A DNA stretch of 64,000 nucleotides, taken from assembly GCA_037042915.1 (NCBI GenBank), contig CM073201.1:1984001-2048000 (forward strand), in the 5' to 3' direction. The first letter of the stretch is position 1. Each line of letters opens with the position of its first letter. Made by a program: the position numbers and the translations under genes. This document shows positions 43,494 through 52,897 of the stretch, piece by piece. The notes under the pieces are model-generated. The model was not told where the DNA came from, did not search any database, and saw nothing but the letters and a program-made list of their open reading frames with translations. Origin of the DNA: Auricularia sp. M13. Lineage: Eukaryota > Basidiomycota > Agaricomycetes > Auriculariales > Auriculariaceae.

Positions 43494-44999
43494 ATGCAGG
43501 GCACATACGCAGAATACTGCAAGTGGATTATGGTTGCCACATTCGGCGATCGCTGACTCCTATTCCCAGCCGATCCCGGTCCAGCAACACCATTGCAGCT
43601 GGATGTCGTGGATTTTGGTACACCGGAGGAGGTTATGGTGCGTCCATAGTCGCCATTGTACTCTCGTAGCTGAGCCTCCATGGTAATCGCAGGGCGGTCG
43701 GAATTTCGTACCCTCGCGCGCCGCGACGCCGGAGCCTCACTCCCCGCGCTCGCGCCCTGTCGAACTCAGGTCGCCTCCCTCTCGGACACCTCCTCCTCAA
43801 TACGAGCCGTACCCTGCGGTCCAGTTCATCGACCACTCGGCGGCGCAACCGCCCTGCGGGGAATAAACGGTCCATGAACGCGTTCCTCATCTACCGGCGC
43901 GAATTTCCTCAACGCTACCCGCACATCGACCAGCTCGAACGTCACCAAGGCCCAAAGAGCTCTATCATCGGGGCGATGTGGCGCGCTGAGCCTATGGAAG
44001 TGAAGGAGCAGTTTTTTCGCCTTCAGGCAGAGGCCGACGCCGAATTCCGCAAGGCACATGGGACTCTCGACGCTCCTCGGGCAGACCCCATCAAGACCCT
44101 TATGCGTCGTGAACGTGCTCGGCAAACCCGCCCTCGCGACGAAAAGCTTGCTCCACGGTCTGAGCTCATCGTCAAACTCTGGCGCGAGAAAAAGACTGTG
44201 GAGGAGTTTATCAAGGCCGTCTCCGAGTACGATGAGCAATGTCAGCTGGCAGAGAAATCCGAGGTAAGTCCTTGCACGACCCTTGTGCGGGAGTCCTAAC
44301 TTCTCGTTACAGTGCAGCAAGGTCAGGACATCAGGCAATGCGAGCCCACTCTCGAACCATACGAACACGCCCATGGATGAAGATGTGATAGCTCCGCATC
44401 CGTCTACTCCTGTCCTGCAAATCCAAACGGCGGTTTCTTCTATCTTCCCTGTCACTCCCGGCTTGACAGAGCCCGCAAGCAGTCCCGTGCCGTCGCCCGT
44501 TGTGTGCACGCCTCCCGACTCGCCAGGTCCTTCCACTGCCATCGCTATCCAAGACCACGGCGCGGTTCTAGGATTCAGCAGTGAACATCTTGACTCGGTC
44601 TACAAGCCGGAATCAAGTGAACTCGCGGATTACTTCAACTTCAATGCGTTACTCGACCTCGCTCTGGCGGATCAACCTGCGGACGTTCAGCCCATAGTTA
44701 ACGACGACTTGATTACTCAATACTTCCAGCCTTCCTCGCTCGTCTGCCCACCCGAGCTGAGTACCCTCGGCGTCAATCTCGAGGAGCTTTTGGCTTCGTC
44801 GGGCATCGATGGCTCGTTCTTCCTCGATCAGAACGTGGGTCTTGACCAGGGCTTTGCCTTGGGTGATTCCAGCGGCATCTTTCCTCTCGGTACTGAGGAT
44901 GATCTGCTCGGGCTCTCGCCGTACAGCAACGACAACACTATGCCATCCGTTGACAACCTGGTCGATTGCTACATCGAGATGTCATGTCTGCCTCCATGA
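43494..44999 (+). CDS. HMG-box transcription factor (MATA-HMG type)
   Basis: The HMG box is clear: RRRNRPAGNKRSMNAFLIYR, REFPQRYPHIDQL, SSIIGAMWRAEPMEVKEQFF, RLQAEADAEFRKAH. The RPxNxFxxYR-like start and W-R-x-x-x-x-E-x-K core place it with the single-box MATA/Ste11-like proteins that control mating and fruiting genes in basidiomycetes. One GTAAGT intron follows (about 44262-44311), then an acidic Ser/Pro-rich C-terminal half with probable activation segments (LADYFNFNALLDLALADQ, LGVNLEELLASSGIDGSFFL). The 5' end is unresolved. A Pro-rich coding frame (TPEPHSPRSRPVELRSPPSR) is joined upstream by a GTGCGT intron, but passes into the HMG frame only with a shift opposite in sign to those elsewhere. 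No pheromone or receptor gene is near, so a mating locus is not indicated. Confidence 0.8.
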
Positions 45000-47140
45000 G
45001 CGCATAGCGCCCTCCCCCTCTGCGTTGTGTTTATCCTCTCCCCCTCTCCATCTTATTCTTGTCTATATCTTCTTTGTTCGGACCCTTCTTCACCACCCCG
45101 CGCTTCGGTGCCTTCTAACGTTTATGAGTAACTTTCCCCGCTCTCGGCAGCTCTCTTGTCATGACCCGTCTCGCCTCGCCTTGCGCGCCAGGTTTGCCCC
45201 TAACTTCGCCTCTCTATTCCGATGCGCGTGGACGCGCAGTGCATCCCTAGTCTGGTATGTCTGACTGTCTTCGCTTTCGTAATTAGTGGGAACTTTGGGC
45301 TCGCTGTCGTCGCACGTTGTAGTGTATCTCCCTTGCTTTCCTCGCTGTCTGTCGCTGTCCCATTTTTCGCAGATGTATTAACAGTTCGGGATCCGGCATA
45401 CAATCGCACACTTTCTGTCCTCTTTGACTTCCGTAGCAGTCCTGACTGGACAGCTTTGGCTATTGCTTTGCTTGAGTTTGTGTACTCTTTGACATGCTTG
45501 TCACCACGTATCAAATCCGCCACCGACGGCTTCAGCGGTTGCGGCGCGCAGCTGTTCTGAACTCTCCGCAGTGAGATCGCAGGGTGCCCTGATTGCGTGT
45601 GTCTGAGTCGAGCGAGCGTGAGCGGGGACGGCAAACCTCCTACTCCTAGCGGGACGGGGGTACGCATCCGCTGACCGCTGCTCCGAGTCGCTGCCAGTGC
45701 CTCGGGGAAGGCGGGACATTCGGTCGTGCATTCCTTTCCCGAGGTCAATTGTATCCAATGCAGTGCGTAGCCGTGCGTAACAAGCGCAAATGTGTCTCGT
45801 ACTGCCCATCCCTGAGGCCTGAACAGGGAGCACTGCGGATCCGGAAACACCTGCCAGACGACATCTCTTCCAGCTCTTCTCTGCATTAACTAAGGAATGT
45901 CGCCTAGCTGAGCCTGAAGGGTGCCTCATTGAAGCTCGGTGTAATCAGAAGCTGAACCATTGGCGTAACAGTCAACCTAGTCTCGTAACCAGACGCGACG
46001 CATCGGACTTTGAAATTGGGACGGGCCGATGCGAAGCGTCTGGGAACATTGGACAGCATCATAACCGAGTGATGGCGCTGATACTGACGTGACGCGGGAC
46101 TTAGCCAGATTTCGCCTGTTCCCCCCGAGCACCCAACATCCTTGTGTTCTGTCCCGTCCATTTGAGTCAATATATCCTAGTTCTGGGTACTAATATGCCA
46201 TATGGTGCAATAATTTGAGCAAGGTGATTGCTCTATCGCTGTGAATTGGCCTGGGTCTGCTCTGCTCCCTGCCTGGCGCCGCTACCACTATAGCGCACGG
46301 CCGTGAGCGTTCTGGACTCCCCAAAGTATAGGATAATCACTTTACGACCCATCCCTACCGAATGAGGGTCATTCCTGGACTTCCTTGGTGCCCAGTTGCT
46401 ATTTTATACTTCCAAAAATTATAAATATTACCCTATATAAATCGATTCAGAAGGGATAAATGGTAACTTTTGGATTATGACGAAAAAATAAGTTTGTGAC
46501 GGTAGTGGCATGAGGTGCGGGCGCGCGATTTGGCTAAGTCCCGTGTCACGCTCAGTATCAAAAAGTGTGACATATGTTTGTGACGTCCGTTGTTCCCAGC
46601 CGCTTTACATCGCAGCGCAGCGGAGTTCTAAAGCGGCTGGTCACGAGCCTACAGTCAACCTGCGCCGCGGCAATTCTTTGTTTTTGCAGAACTCCGACGG
46701 ACACCGCTCTTCACTCTCCCGCAAGAAGCGAATGCGATTGATTGGGCTCATCTCTGCTACCTGGCTAGCTGATGAGCTCGAGATCACCAGGCCGTCGTGC
46801 CACGATGACGCAGTCCGTGGGGCTAAACTTGCTTGTCAACGGGAAACGTTATTTATGGCCATGCTGCCTAACGCTTGGGACCTCGAGCCTCAAGTCACAG
46901 TCCAGACGTTCAACAGTAGCCTCTTTAGGCTTGCATTCCAAATTCTTGCGATCCGTGTCGTTTGACCTATATCTGGTGACCTCGTCGAGCATGTGTGATC
47001 TGCTTCGTTCCCGGTTTGAGAGGGGCGCCCATGTGCTCCATAACAGCAGCGCCCAGTTGAACACGGCGAAGCACTGCGGAATCTGGTCACGCCCTTGTCA
47101 TAGGAGCGCTTGCGCGTGTGGATCTTTGGCTATGTCGACG
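45000..47140. other. Gene-poor 2.1 kb with AT-rich block
   Basis: T/C-rich sequence just after the HMG gene is probably its 3' untranslated region. An AT-rich block at 46390-46490 and a 12-bp inverted repeat at 46596-46640 are the only structures. Open frames of up to 228 codons lack recognisable motifs. Confidence 0.5.
46596..46640. repeat. Inverted repeat, 12-bp arms
   Basis: CCAGCCGCTTTA (46596-46607) and TAAAGCGGCTGG (46629-46640) are perfect complements around a 21-base loop. No TA or other target duplication is evident. Confidence 0.75.
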
Positions 47141-47147
47141 TATAAAG
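47141..47147 (+). promoter_or_regulatory. TATA box of the GH76 gene
   Basis: TATAAAG 76 bases before the ATG of the secreted GH76 enzyme; position fits a core promoter. Confidence 0.6.
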
Positions 47148-47216
47148 GCGCGGGGTCTGCATAATCCCCGCTGTGGCCTGCCCTCCACTGTTCGACGTCG
47201 CCAGCCTCGCCTCGGA

Positions 47217-48965
47217 ATGCGTGCCTCTCTTGCTCTTGCAATCTCCTTAATTGGAGCTGCGTCTGCGCTTCCGCATGCGCACGAGAAGCGCGCTCAGTGT
47301 GCGGCTACCCTCCAGATTGCCATCGTATGCTGTTGTCTGCTGGTCTACATGACGATCACCAACTGACGTCCGGCATCGCAGGACCGGGCCAATTCCCTGC
47401 AGAACCACTGGTTCAACAAGAATGGCACCGGGCAGTACCAGGATGGCTCCCTCTGGACCGACGCTGTTCGTGGTCATCCATGCTTTCATCATATTCAGCC
47501 ACTCAATGTGTCTTTAGAACGCGTTCGAGGACTTGCACAACCTCATGCTCGGTGCAAACAATGACGCCTGGGCCAATCTGGCAGAAACAAGCTTCATTGG
47601 ACGGCTGGCGCTGGCTGGAGCTCGACAAACTGGGACGCTGTCCTGGCGGGAAGCAACGACGACGCTTCGGTTTGACGCCTTTCCACTGTGAAGTTCGCAA
47701 ATGTTAATGCAGTGAATTCTTGTAGTGGATTATTCTTTCCTTCTGGAAGGTACGAAGTTCGCCTACCGGCACCCTTGTTAGCATTGACGGTGGCTTTAGA
47801 TGGCAGATTACAAATACGCGCGTGGGAAGGACGGCGCGCCCTACATCGTGCGCCCTTTTGAGTAAGACGTGTACGTTTCTAATCCACGTGCAGAACGCTG
47901 CCCGCACCATCTACAACATTATTGCTCAGGAATGGGACACCAGCGTCTGCGGTGGAGGCAGTATGTGATTTCAGTCCCATAAACTGGCATACCTGGCTCA
48001 CCAAATTGTAGTGTGGTGGAGCAAGGCTCACACATACAAGAACGCCATCACCAACGAACTCTTTCTTTACGTCTCGGCGTCGGGTTACAACAGGTTCAAA
48101 GAGCAGGTGTTCCTGGATAATGCGAACAAGGTCTGGGCCTGGCGTGCGTGTACTTTTGGCGAAGATCGTGGGTGCATGTACTGACATCTTTATTCAGTTA
48201 GTTCTTCGGGCATGCGTAACTCGCAGGGATTGTGGAATGGTGACATTGTTCGAATAAATCGCAGAGCAAATCACTGATTCATGCCAGACGGTCTCACTAG
48301 TGACTGCCGTAACAATGGCCAGGTAGACGCTTTTCTTATTCTTATAAGACGAAAATAATTCTGTTTCCAGACGACATGGACGTACAACCAAGGAGTCATC
48401 GCCAGTGGGCTCGCCGCTCTCTACGTCGCCCGCGGTAGAAACGACCCGAGCCTTCTGGACCAGGCCGAGATCACGCTGAATGCGACTATCGCCCACCTGA
48501 CTGGTAAGATAGTTCGGTCCCTGGGGGCTCGGTAGCTCAATGCGCGCAGTAAACAACATCTTGAAGGAGAGCTGTGATGACGCTAAGAGCAGCGGTTGCA
48601 ACCATGATCAGCAAATCTTCAAGGGAATCTGGATGAAGCATTTGCAGTTCTATCTCGACAACGCCCCTGCCGACCGTGCTGCGAGATTCACGTCGTTCAT
48701 CGGTGCGTCTCTGCTCGTGTGCATCAGATACAGGGTCCATAATGTTACCAGGTGCTCAATCCAGCGCCATCTTCCACTATGGCACCAATGCGAATGGTGA
48801 TATTGGCAATGTGTGGTACGCTCCGTCACAGGGCGGTTCGATCTTCTCCCCGGAAAGCTCGGCGAGTGGCGTCGCAGGTCAAGTCGCCGCCGCAAAGGTC
48901 AGCTTCTCCACACGTCTTGCGAACAGAGAATCTGACTCTCCGTTACACAGTATGGTCCCTGCTAA
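47217..48965 (+). CDS. Secreted GH76 alpha-1,6-mannanase-like enzyme
   Basis: About 400 residues in about twelve exons. Signal peptide MRASLALAISLIGAASA, then LPHAHEKR. GH76 blocks: DRANSLQNHWFNKNGTGQYQ, NAFEDLHNLMLGANNDAWAN, NAARTIYNIIAQEWDTSVCG, VWWSKAHTYKNAITNELFLY, SSGMRNSQGLWNDGLT, TTWTYNQGVIASGLAALYVA, CNHDQQIFKGIWMKHLQFYL. The Asp-Asp pair typical of the GH76 active site should lie in NDDA before WIILSFWK; MADYKYARGKDGAPYI comes next. Family members cut alpha-1,6-mannan backbones or act as Dfg5/Dcw1-type enzymes in wall protein attachment; no GPI signal is visible here, so a secreted enzyme is more likely. One base appears missing near 47618 (LALAG then STNWDAVLAGSNDDA). The last exon is only five codons including stop (YGPC). 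Confidence 0.88.
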
Positions 48966-49449
48966 ACGACACTGGAGAGAACTTGGAAGTGTCGCCCCGG
49001 ACTGTCAACTTCGTGCGATTGTATCGGTAGCAGTGGTTTCTGCACCCATCCAGCAGCAGTGAAATATACCTGTAAACATAATCCCTCGCATCCGTTCCAA
49101 GCAAGAGTACATCTAGGGGCCACAAAATATGGATCACGGAACCACTGGACCAGAACTATACACGGAACGTGCCCGGGAACACGAGTCCGCGTTGCTGAAG
49201 ATTCAGTTCTGCATGGACAATAATTCTGCAAATTCATATGCGCCAACCTCGCGCACTATAGAAAGTCATCTATACAGCATTATGCGCGAATGTCTCCGTG
49301 GCGAGTTAAGGTCGCACTTGGTACTATACAGTGGATGATGGATATGGGTAAACCTAAGTTTTGGTTCCGAACAACCTTCGCCTCCTTCCCATTTTACCAA
49401 ATCACTCCCGGGCTTTGCTCGTGCACATCCTCCACGCGCCGTAACGATC
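48966..49449. other. Intergenic, nothing recognised
   Basis: Between GH76 and RACK1. No motif supported. Confidence 0.45.
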
Positions 49450-50723
49450 ATGTCTGAGACTCTCCGTTTCGTTGGCACGCTCGAGGGCCACAAGGGCTGG
49501 GTCACGGCCATCGCGACCTCGTCCGAGAACCCGGACATGCTCCTCACGGCGTCGCGTGGTGAGTACGGCCAGAGTTGCATTATCTACGTGCCATTTACGC
49601 GCGCCGGTTAGACAAGACGATCATTGTCTGGGAGCTCACGCGCGGCGAGTCGAGCGAGACGTCGTATGGCTACCCGAAAAAGCTGCTCCACGGCCACAAC
49701 CACTTCGTTTCGGACATTGTCATCTCGTCCGACGGCCAGTTCGCGCTCTCCTCGTCCTGGGACCACACCCTCCGTCTCTGGGACCTCAACACTGGTCTGA
49801 CCACGCGCACATTCATCGGCCACACCGCCGACGTGCTCTCCGTCTCTTTCTCGGCGGACAACCGTCAGATCGTGTCGGGCTCCCGCGACAAGACGATCAA
49901 GCTCTGGAACACGCTCGGCGAGTGCAAGTTTGACATTAAGGAGGAGGGCCACACCGATGGTATGCCTCAAACTTTTCGTACCAGTGGACGTCCTTATTTA
50001 CGTGGACTTCTAGGGTGTCCTGCGTGCGCTTCAGCCCGAACTCGCTGAACCCGGTCATCGTGTCCTGCGGCTGGGACAAGGTCGTCAAGGCAAGTGTTTC
50101 AACTTTGACACACGCTGAACTTCGTTCTCCATATGATGCTATATCTTTTCAATATTTGCTACTTCAGAGGGCTCAGCCCAATGAGACTATTTTTCCACCA
50201 AGATCTCTGATTCCTCATTCTTTACTTTCAATCCACGGTTACTGACAGCAGTTGACGCAGGTCTGGGAGCTCTCCAAGTGCAAGCTTCGCACCAACCATT
50301 ACGGCCACACTGGCTACATTAACACCATCTCCGTCTCGCCCGACGGCTCCCTCGCGGCGTCGGGCGGCAAGGACGGCATCACCATGCTGTGGGACCTCAA
50401 CGAGGGCAAGCACCTGTACTCGCTCGAAGCGGGTAACATCGTCAACGCCCTCGTCTTCTCGCCCAACCGCTACTGGCTCTGCGCGGCTACCTCCAGCTGC
50501 ATCAAGATCTTCGATCTTGAGAGCAAGTGCGTACCATTGTTTGCCGTCGTTGTGTCTATCTCACATGTCGTGCAGGCAGGTTGTTGCTGAGCTCGTCCCA
50601 GAGACTACGGAGGCTACGCGGGTACCGGAGTGCATCTCCCTCGCATGGTCGGCCGATGGTCAGACCCTGTTTGGCGGTTTCTCGGACAACTCTGTCCGCG
50701 TCTGGACCGTTGTCAGCCTGTAA
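49450..50723 (+). CDS. ASC1: RACK1/Asc1/Cpc-2 ribosome-associated WD40 protein
   Basis: About 315 residues forming a seven-bladed WD40 propeller. Blades begin [20 protein letters not shown], then [100 protein letters not shown], and the last, [20 protein letters not shown]. It binds the head of the 40S subunit next to the mRNA exit and links translation to signalling. The intron at 50090-50260 uses a GC donor (AAG/GCAAGT) and contains the U24 snoRNA. At the preceding acceptor (about 50013) the phase is one base short; a missing G in TAGGG would repair it. The rest joins in phase. Confidence 0.96.
50130..50211 (+). ncRNA. snR24: Box C/D snoRNA U24 (snR24) in a RACK1 intron
   Basis: Box C-like ATGATGC at 50132-50138 and box D CTGA at 50206-50209 frame two guide segments. 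The first, AATATTTGCTAC (about 50150-50161), precedes the D' box and pairs with GTAGCAAATATT of large-subunit rRNA. The second, CACCAAGATCT (about 50195-50205), precedes box D and pairs with AGATCTTGGTG of the adjoining rRNA. A C'-like AATGAGA lies at 50179-50185. These guides and the host gene match yeast snR24, which lies in the ASC1 intron and directs 2'-O-methylation of 25S rRNA. Terminal stem pairing is weak. The host intron has a GC donor. Confidence 0.9.
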
Positions 50724-51488
50724 GCAGTGGAGGGTGTTGTCAGCTCATAAAAGGCACTGTTTGTGTCACTTTATTGCAACCTTTCTATATGAACATGCGG
50801 GATAGCAGGGTCACCGACAGTGAGGAGCTGCTGTGTTGGACGAAGTCGTTGAACAACGCAAGTGTGTCGTTCTTAACGTCAGACTGCCTGTCCGTCCTTG
50901 TGTGGGAGGATCCGTGGCTGTGGAGCTTCGCTGGAAAATCGCGGAAGGTGCTCTCGGGCGCCTGTTCACGCTCCAAGTCTGCTCCATGCTGCTCCACGCT
51001 CAGCTCATGTCGTACTGGCCGCCGTATTCACTCTTGAGATGCAGCATGCAGTCGGTGACGGGAAGGAACGACGCGACAAGCTGTTTGCGACACCCAGTCA
51101 GTCGCCTTTGAACGACGTCACACTCACAGAAGTGAAATGAAGAGCAAAAACACGAGGAAAGACGCCGGTCCAGGGTGCGTTTGCAGTTCTCCCGGACCTT
51201 GCGGTTCCTCATGATGACATGTAGGAGCGAGCGCCACCACCAGGCTGGAATAAAGCCCGTGGTCTCTGGGCGATCCCAGACCACCCCCCTCTTTCTCTCA
51301 CCTTAACCACACGCGTCTCTCCCTAACCACGCACGCAGCCAGCGGCGTGCGGCAGGACGGCGTGTATTTAATCGACCCCCTTCGTCTTCATACCGCCTTC
51401 CCCCAAGTCCTTCGACGCTTGCCCGCCCTTCGTGCCCGCCTCAGCTTCCAAGGCCTCTTACTCTTCGACTTACATCCCACACGATCTC
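50724..51488. other. Intergenic, nothing recognised
   Basis: Between RACK1 and the next small gene. A TATTTAA at about 51364 may be a core promoter element for the latter. Confidence 0.45.
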
Positions 51489-52309
51489 ATGCCTGACGTC
51501 TCTCACGCCCAGCACACAAACGTGAGAGCACCACCCTGGCTATTCCGTATTGATTTTGCTCACCGGTGCAACCACCCTCTGCAGATGCCTTCCCCACATC
51601 CCCATACTCCACGACGCGCCTGCCGCACGCCCCCGCGCACAACAGGCACCCCCGCACAAGACCTTAACGACTTCAACTTCAAACACTTCTTCAGCACCTT
51701 CCCGCTTGACTCTCCGATCGCACGCTATCTTTCTGAACTCGACCTCCAACAACTTCTCCGCAACATGGAGGTCGCTGCCACCCCATTGGCATCCGTACCG
51801 TGTTACTGCCGAGGCGAGACCTTGCGCACACGGGATGCCGTACAACGTGAACTGAAGACGCTTGACGCGGCGTTCGCGGCTATCGAGCAGCACGGCGTCG
51901 ACGTTGGCGGATTGCGTGGAGACTTGGCAATGGCCCGGGTGAAGCTTGAGCGGTGCATACAAAAGGACGACGAGTGGTCCGCGCGCGAGTCCGCCGGCCC
52001 GTCAACCTCAACTGCACCCTCGCCTCCCCGGCACCATCACCGTCACACCCAGTCCGACCCAGGTCCGTCGTCCCTGCTTACTCCTCGAGCAGCTCGTCGC
52101 GGTCGTCCGTGCACAGTGCCCCGGCGGCACTGGCACGCAGTTCGCGGTCGCCCACAGCCCCGGCCGCGCCGGTGGCACGCAGCATGTCGATGAGTGCCGC
52201 GTACACTCTGCCGACCCATGCGCCCCCACACGCTGCGTACGTGCAGTACGGGCATGCCCTTTCCACAGGTGCCGTGCCCGCACGCGACGTGCGCTACTGT
52301 CATCAATAA
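51489..52309 (+). CDS. Small protein of unknown function with helical middle
   Basis: A short first exon MPDVSHAQHTN and a GTGAGA intron ending CTGCAG lead to MPSPHPHTPRRACRTPP. The middle is predicted helical: LNDFNFKHFFSTFPLDSP, ARYLSELDLQQLLRNMEVAA, RDAVQRELKTLDAAFAAIEQ, LRGDLAMARVKLERCIQKDD. The C-terminal third is Ser/Pro/Ala-rich. One frame change is needed near 52027 (CCCC): after STSTAPSPP the coding frame continues SHPVRPRSVVPAYSSSSSSR and ends GAVPARDVRYCHQ at 52309. Without it the protein would continue in an Arg-rich frame to about 52190. About 240 residues. No family is recognised; it could be a regulatory or adaptor protein, but I infer no function. Confidence 0.6.
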
Positions 52310-52897
52310 GCGAGTGCGTTGCTTCTCGCGGCCATGCGCGCCTGCGGCGCTTCCAGGGCGCCGGCGCCCACTGGCACTGGGCAGCCTAGTCACCCCTCGA
52401 TCGCGGTACCCCTCTTCGACAGTGCAACCTGGTGTTCTTTCTTGCTGTACAAATTTGGGATGGAGATGCACCGCCGGACTTGATGTCCCCCCATGAACCC
52501 CATGTCCCCGTACGCCTATGCCATCTGTACATACTATGCATGTCTCCTCGTCGGGGCCGGCCTTGGCTTGAGTCGAGTGGCCGTAGTTTGAGTAGCTTAC
52601 AGTGAACGCAACCAATTCTCGTGGAATCCTCCTTATCAGAGCTGCATAGAATCTACCCGACCTGACGAGCCTCACCTGAGGGCATCGTCTACTGAAGTCT
52701 AAAGGCCGTGGTCGCGCATGCATGACTTGCTGTATACCTTCAGCATTGGTGCAAGTTGCTCACGCGTCGACAGCAGGGAACGTGTATGTCAATCAAATGA
52801 GCGTAAATACTGAATATGCAGCAGTGTACGTGTGAGTATGTATATAGGTCTCCGACCAAGTCCATCCATCCTCGCCAAGATCCAAGTCCGTCAAGCA
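52310..52897. other. Intergenic, nothing recognised
   Basis: Between two convergent genes, probably 3' untranslated sequence of both. No motif supported. Confidence 0.45.

Noticed and set aside
43494-44999. Mating-type locus
   Set aside because: An HMG box alone is not enough: no homeodomain pair, pheromone receptor, pheromone precursor or MIP gene is nearby.
45200-45929. Minus-strand frames of 142 and 228 codons
   Set aside because: No recognisable motif, no exon pattern; sequence lies in the likely 3' untranslated region of the HMG gene.
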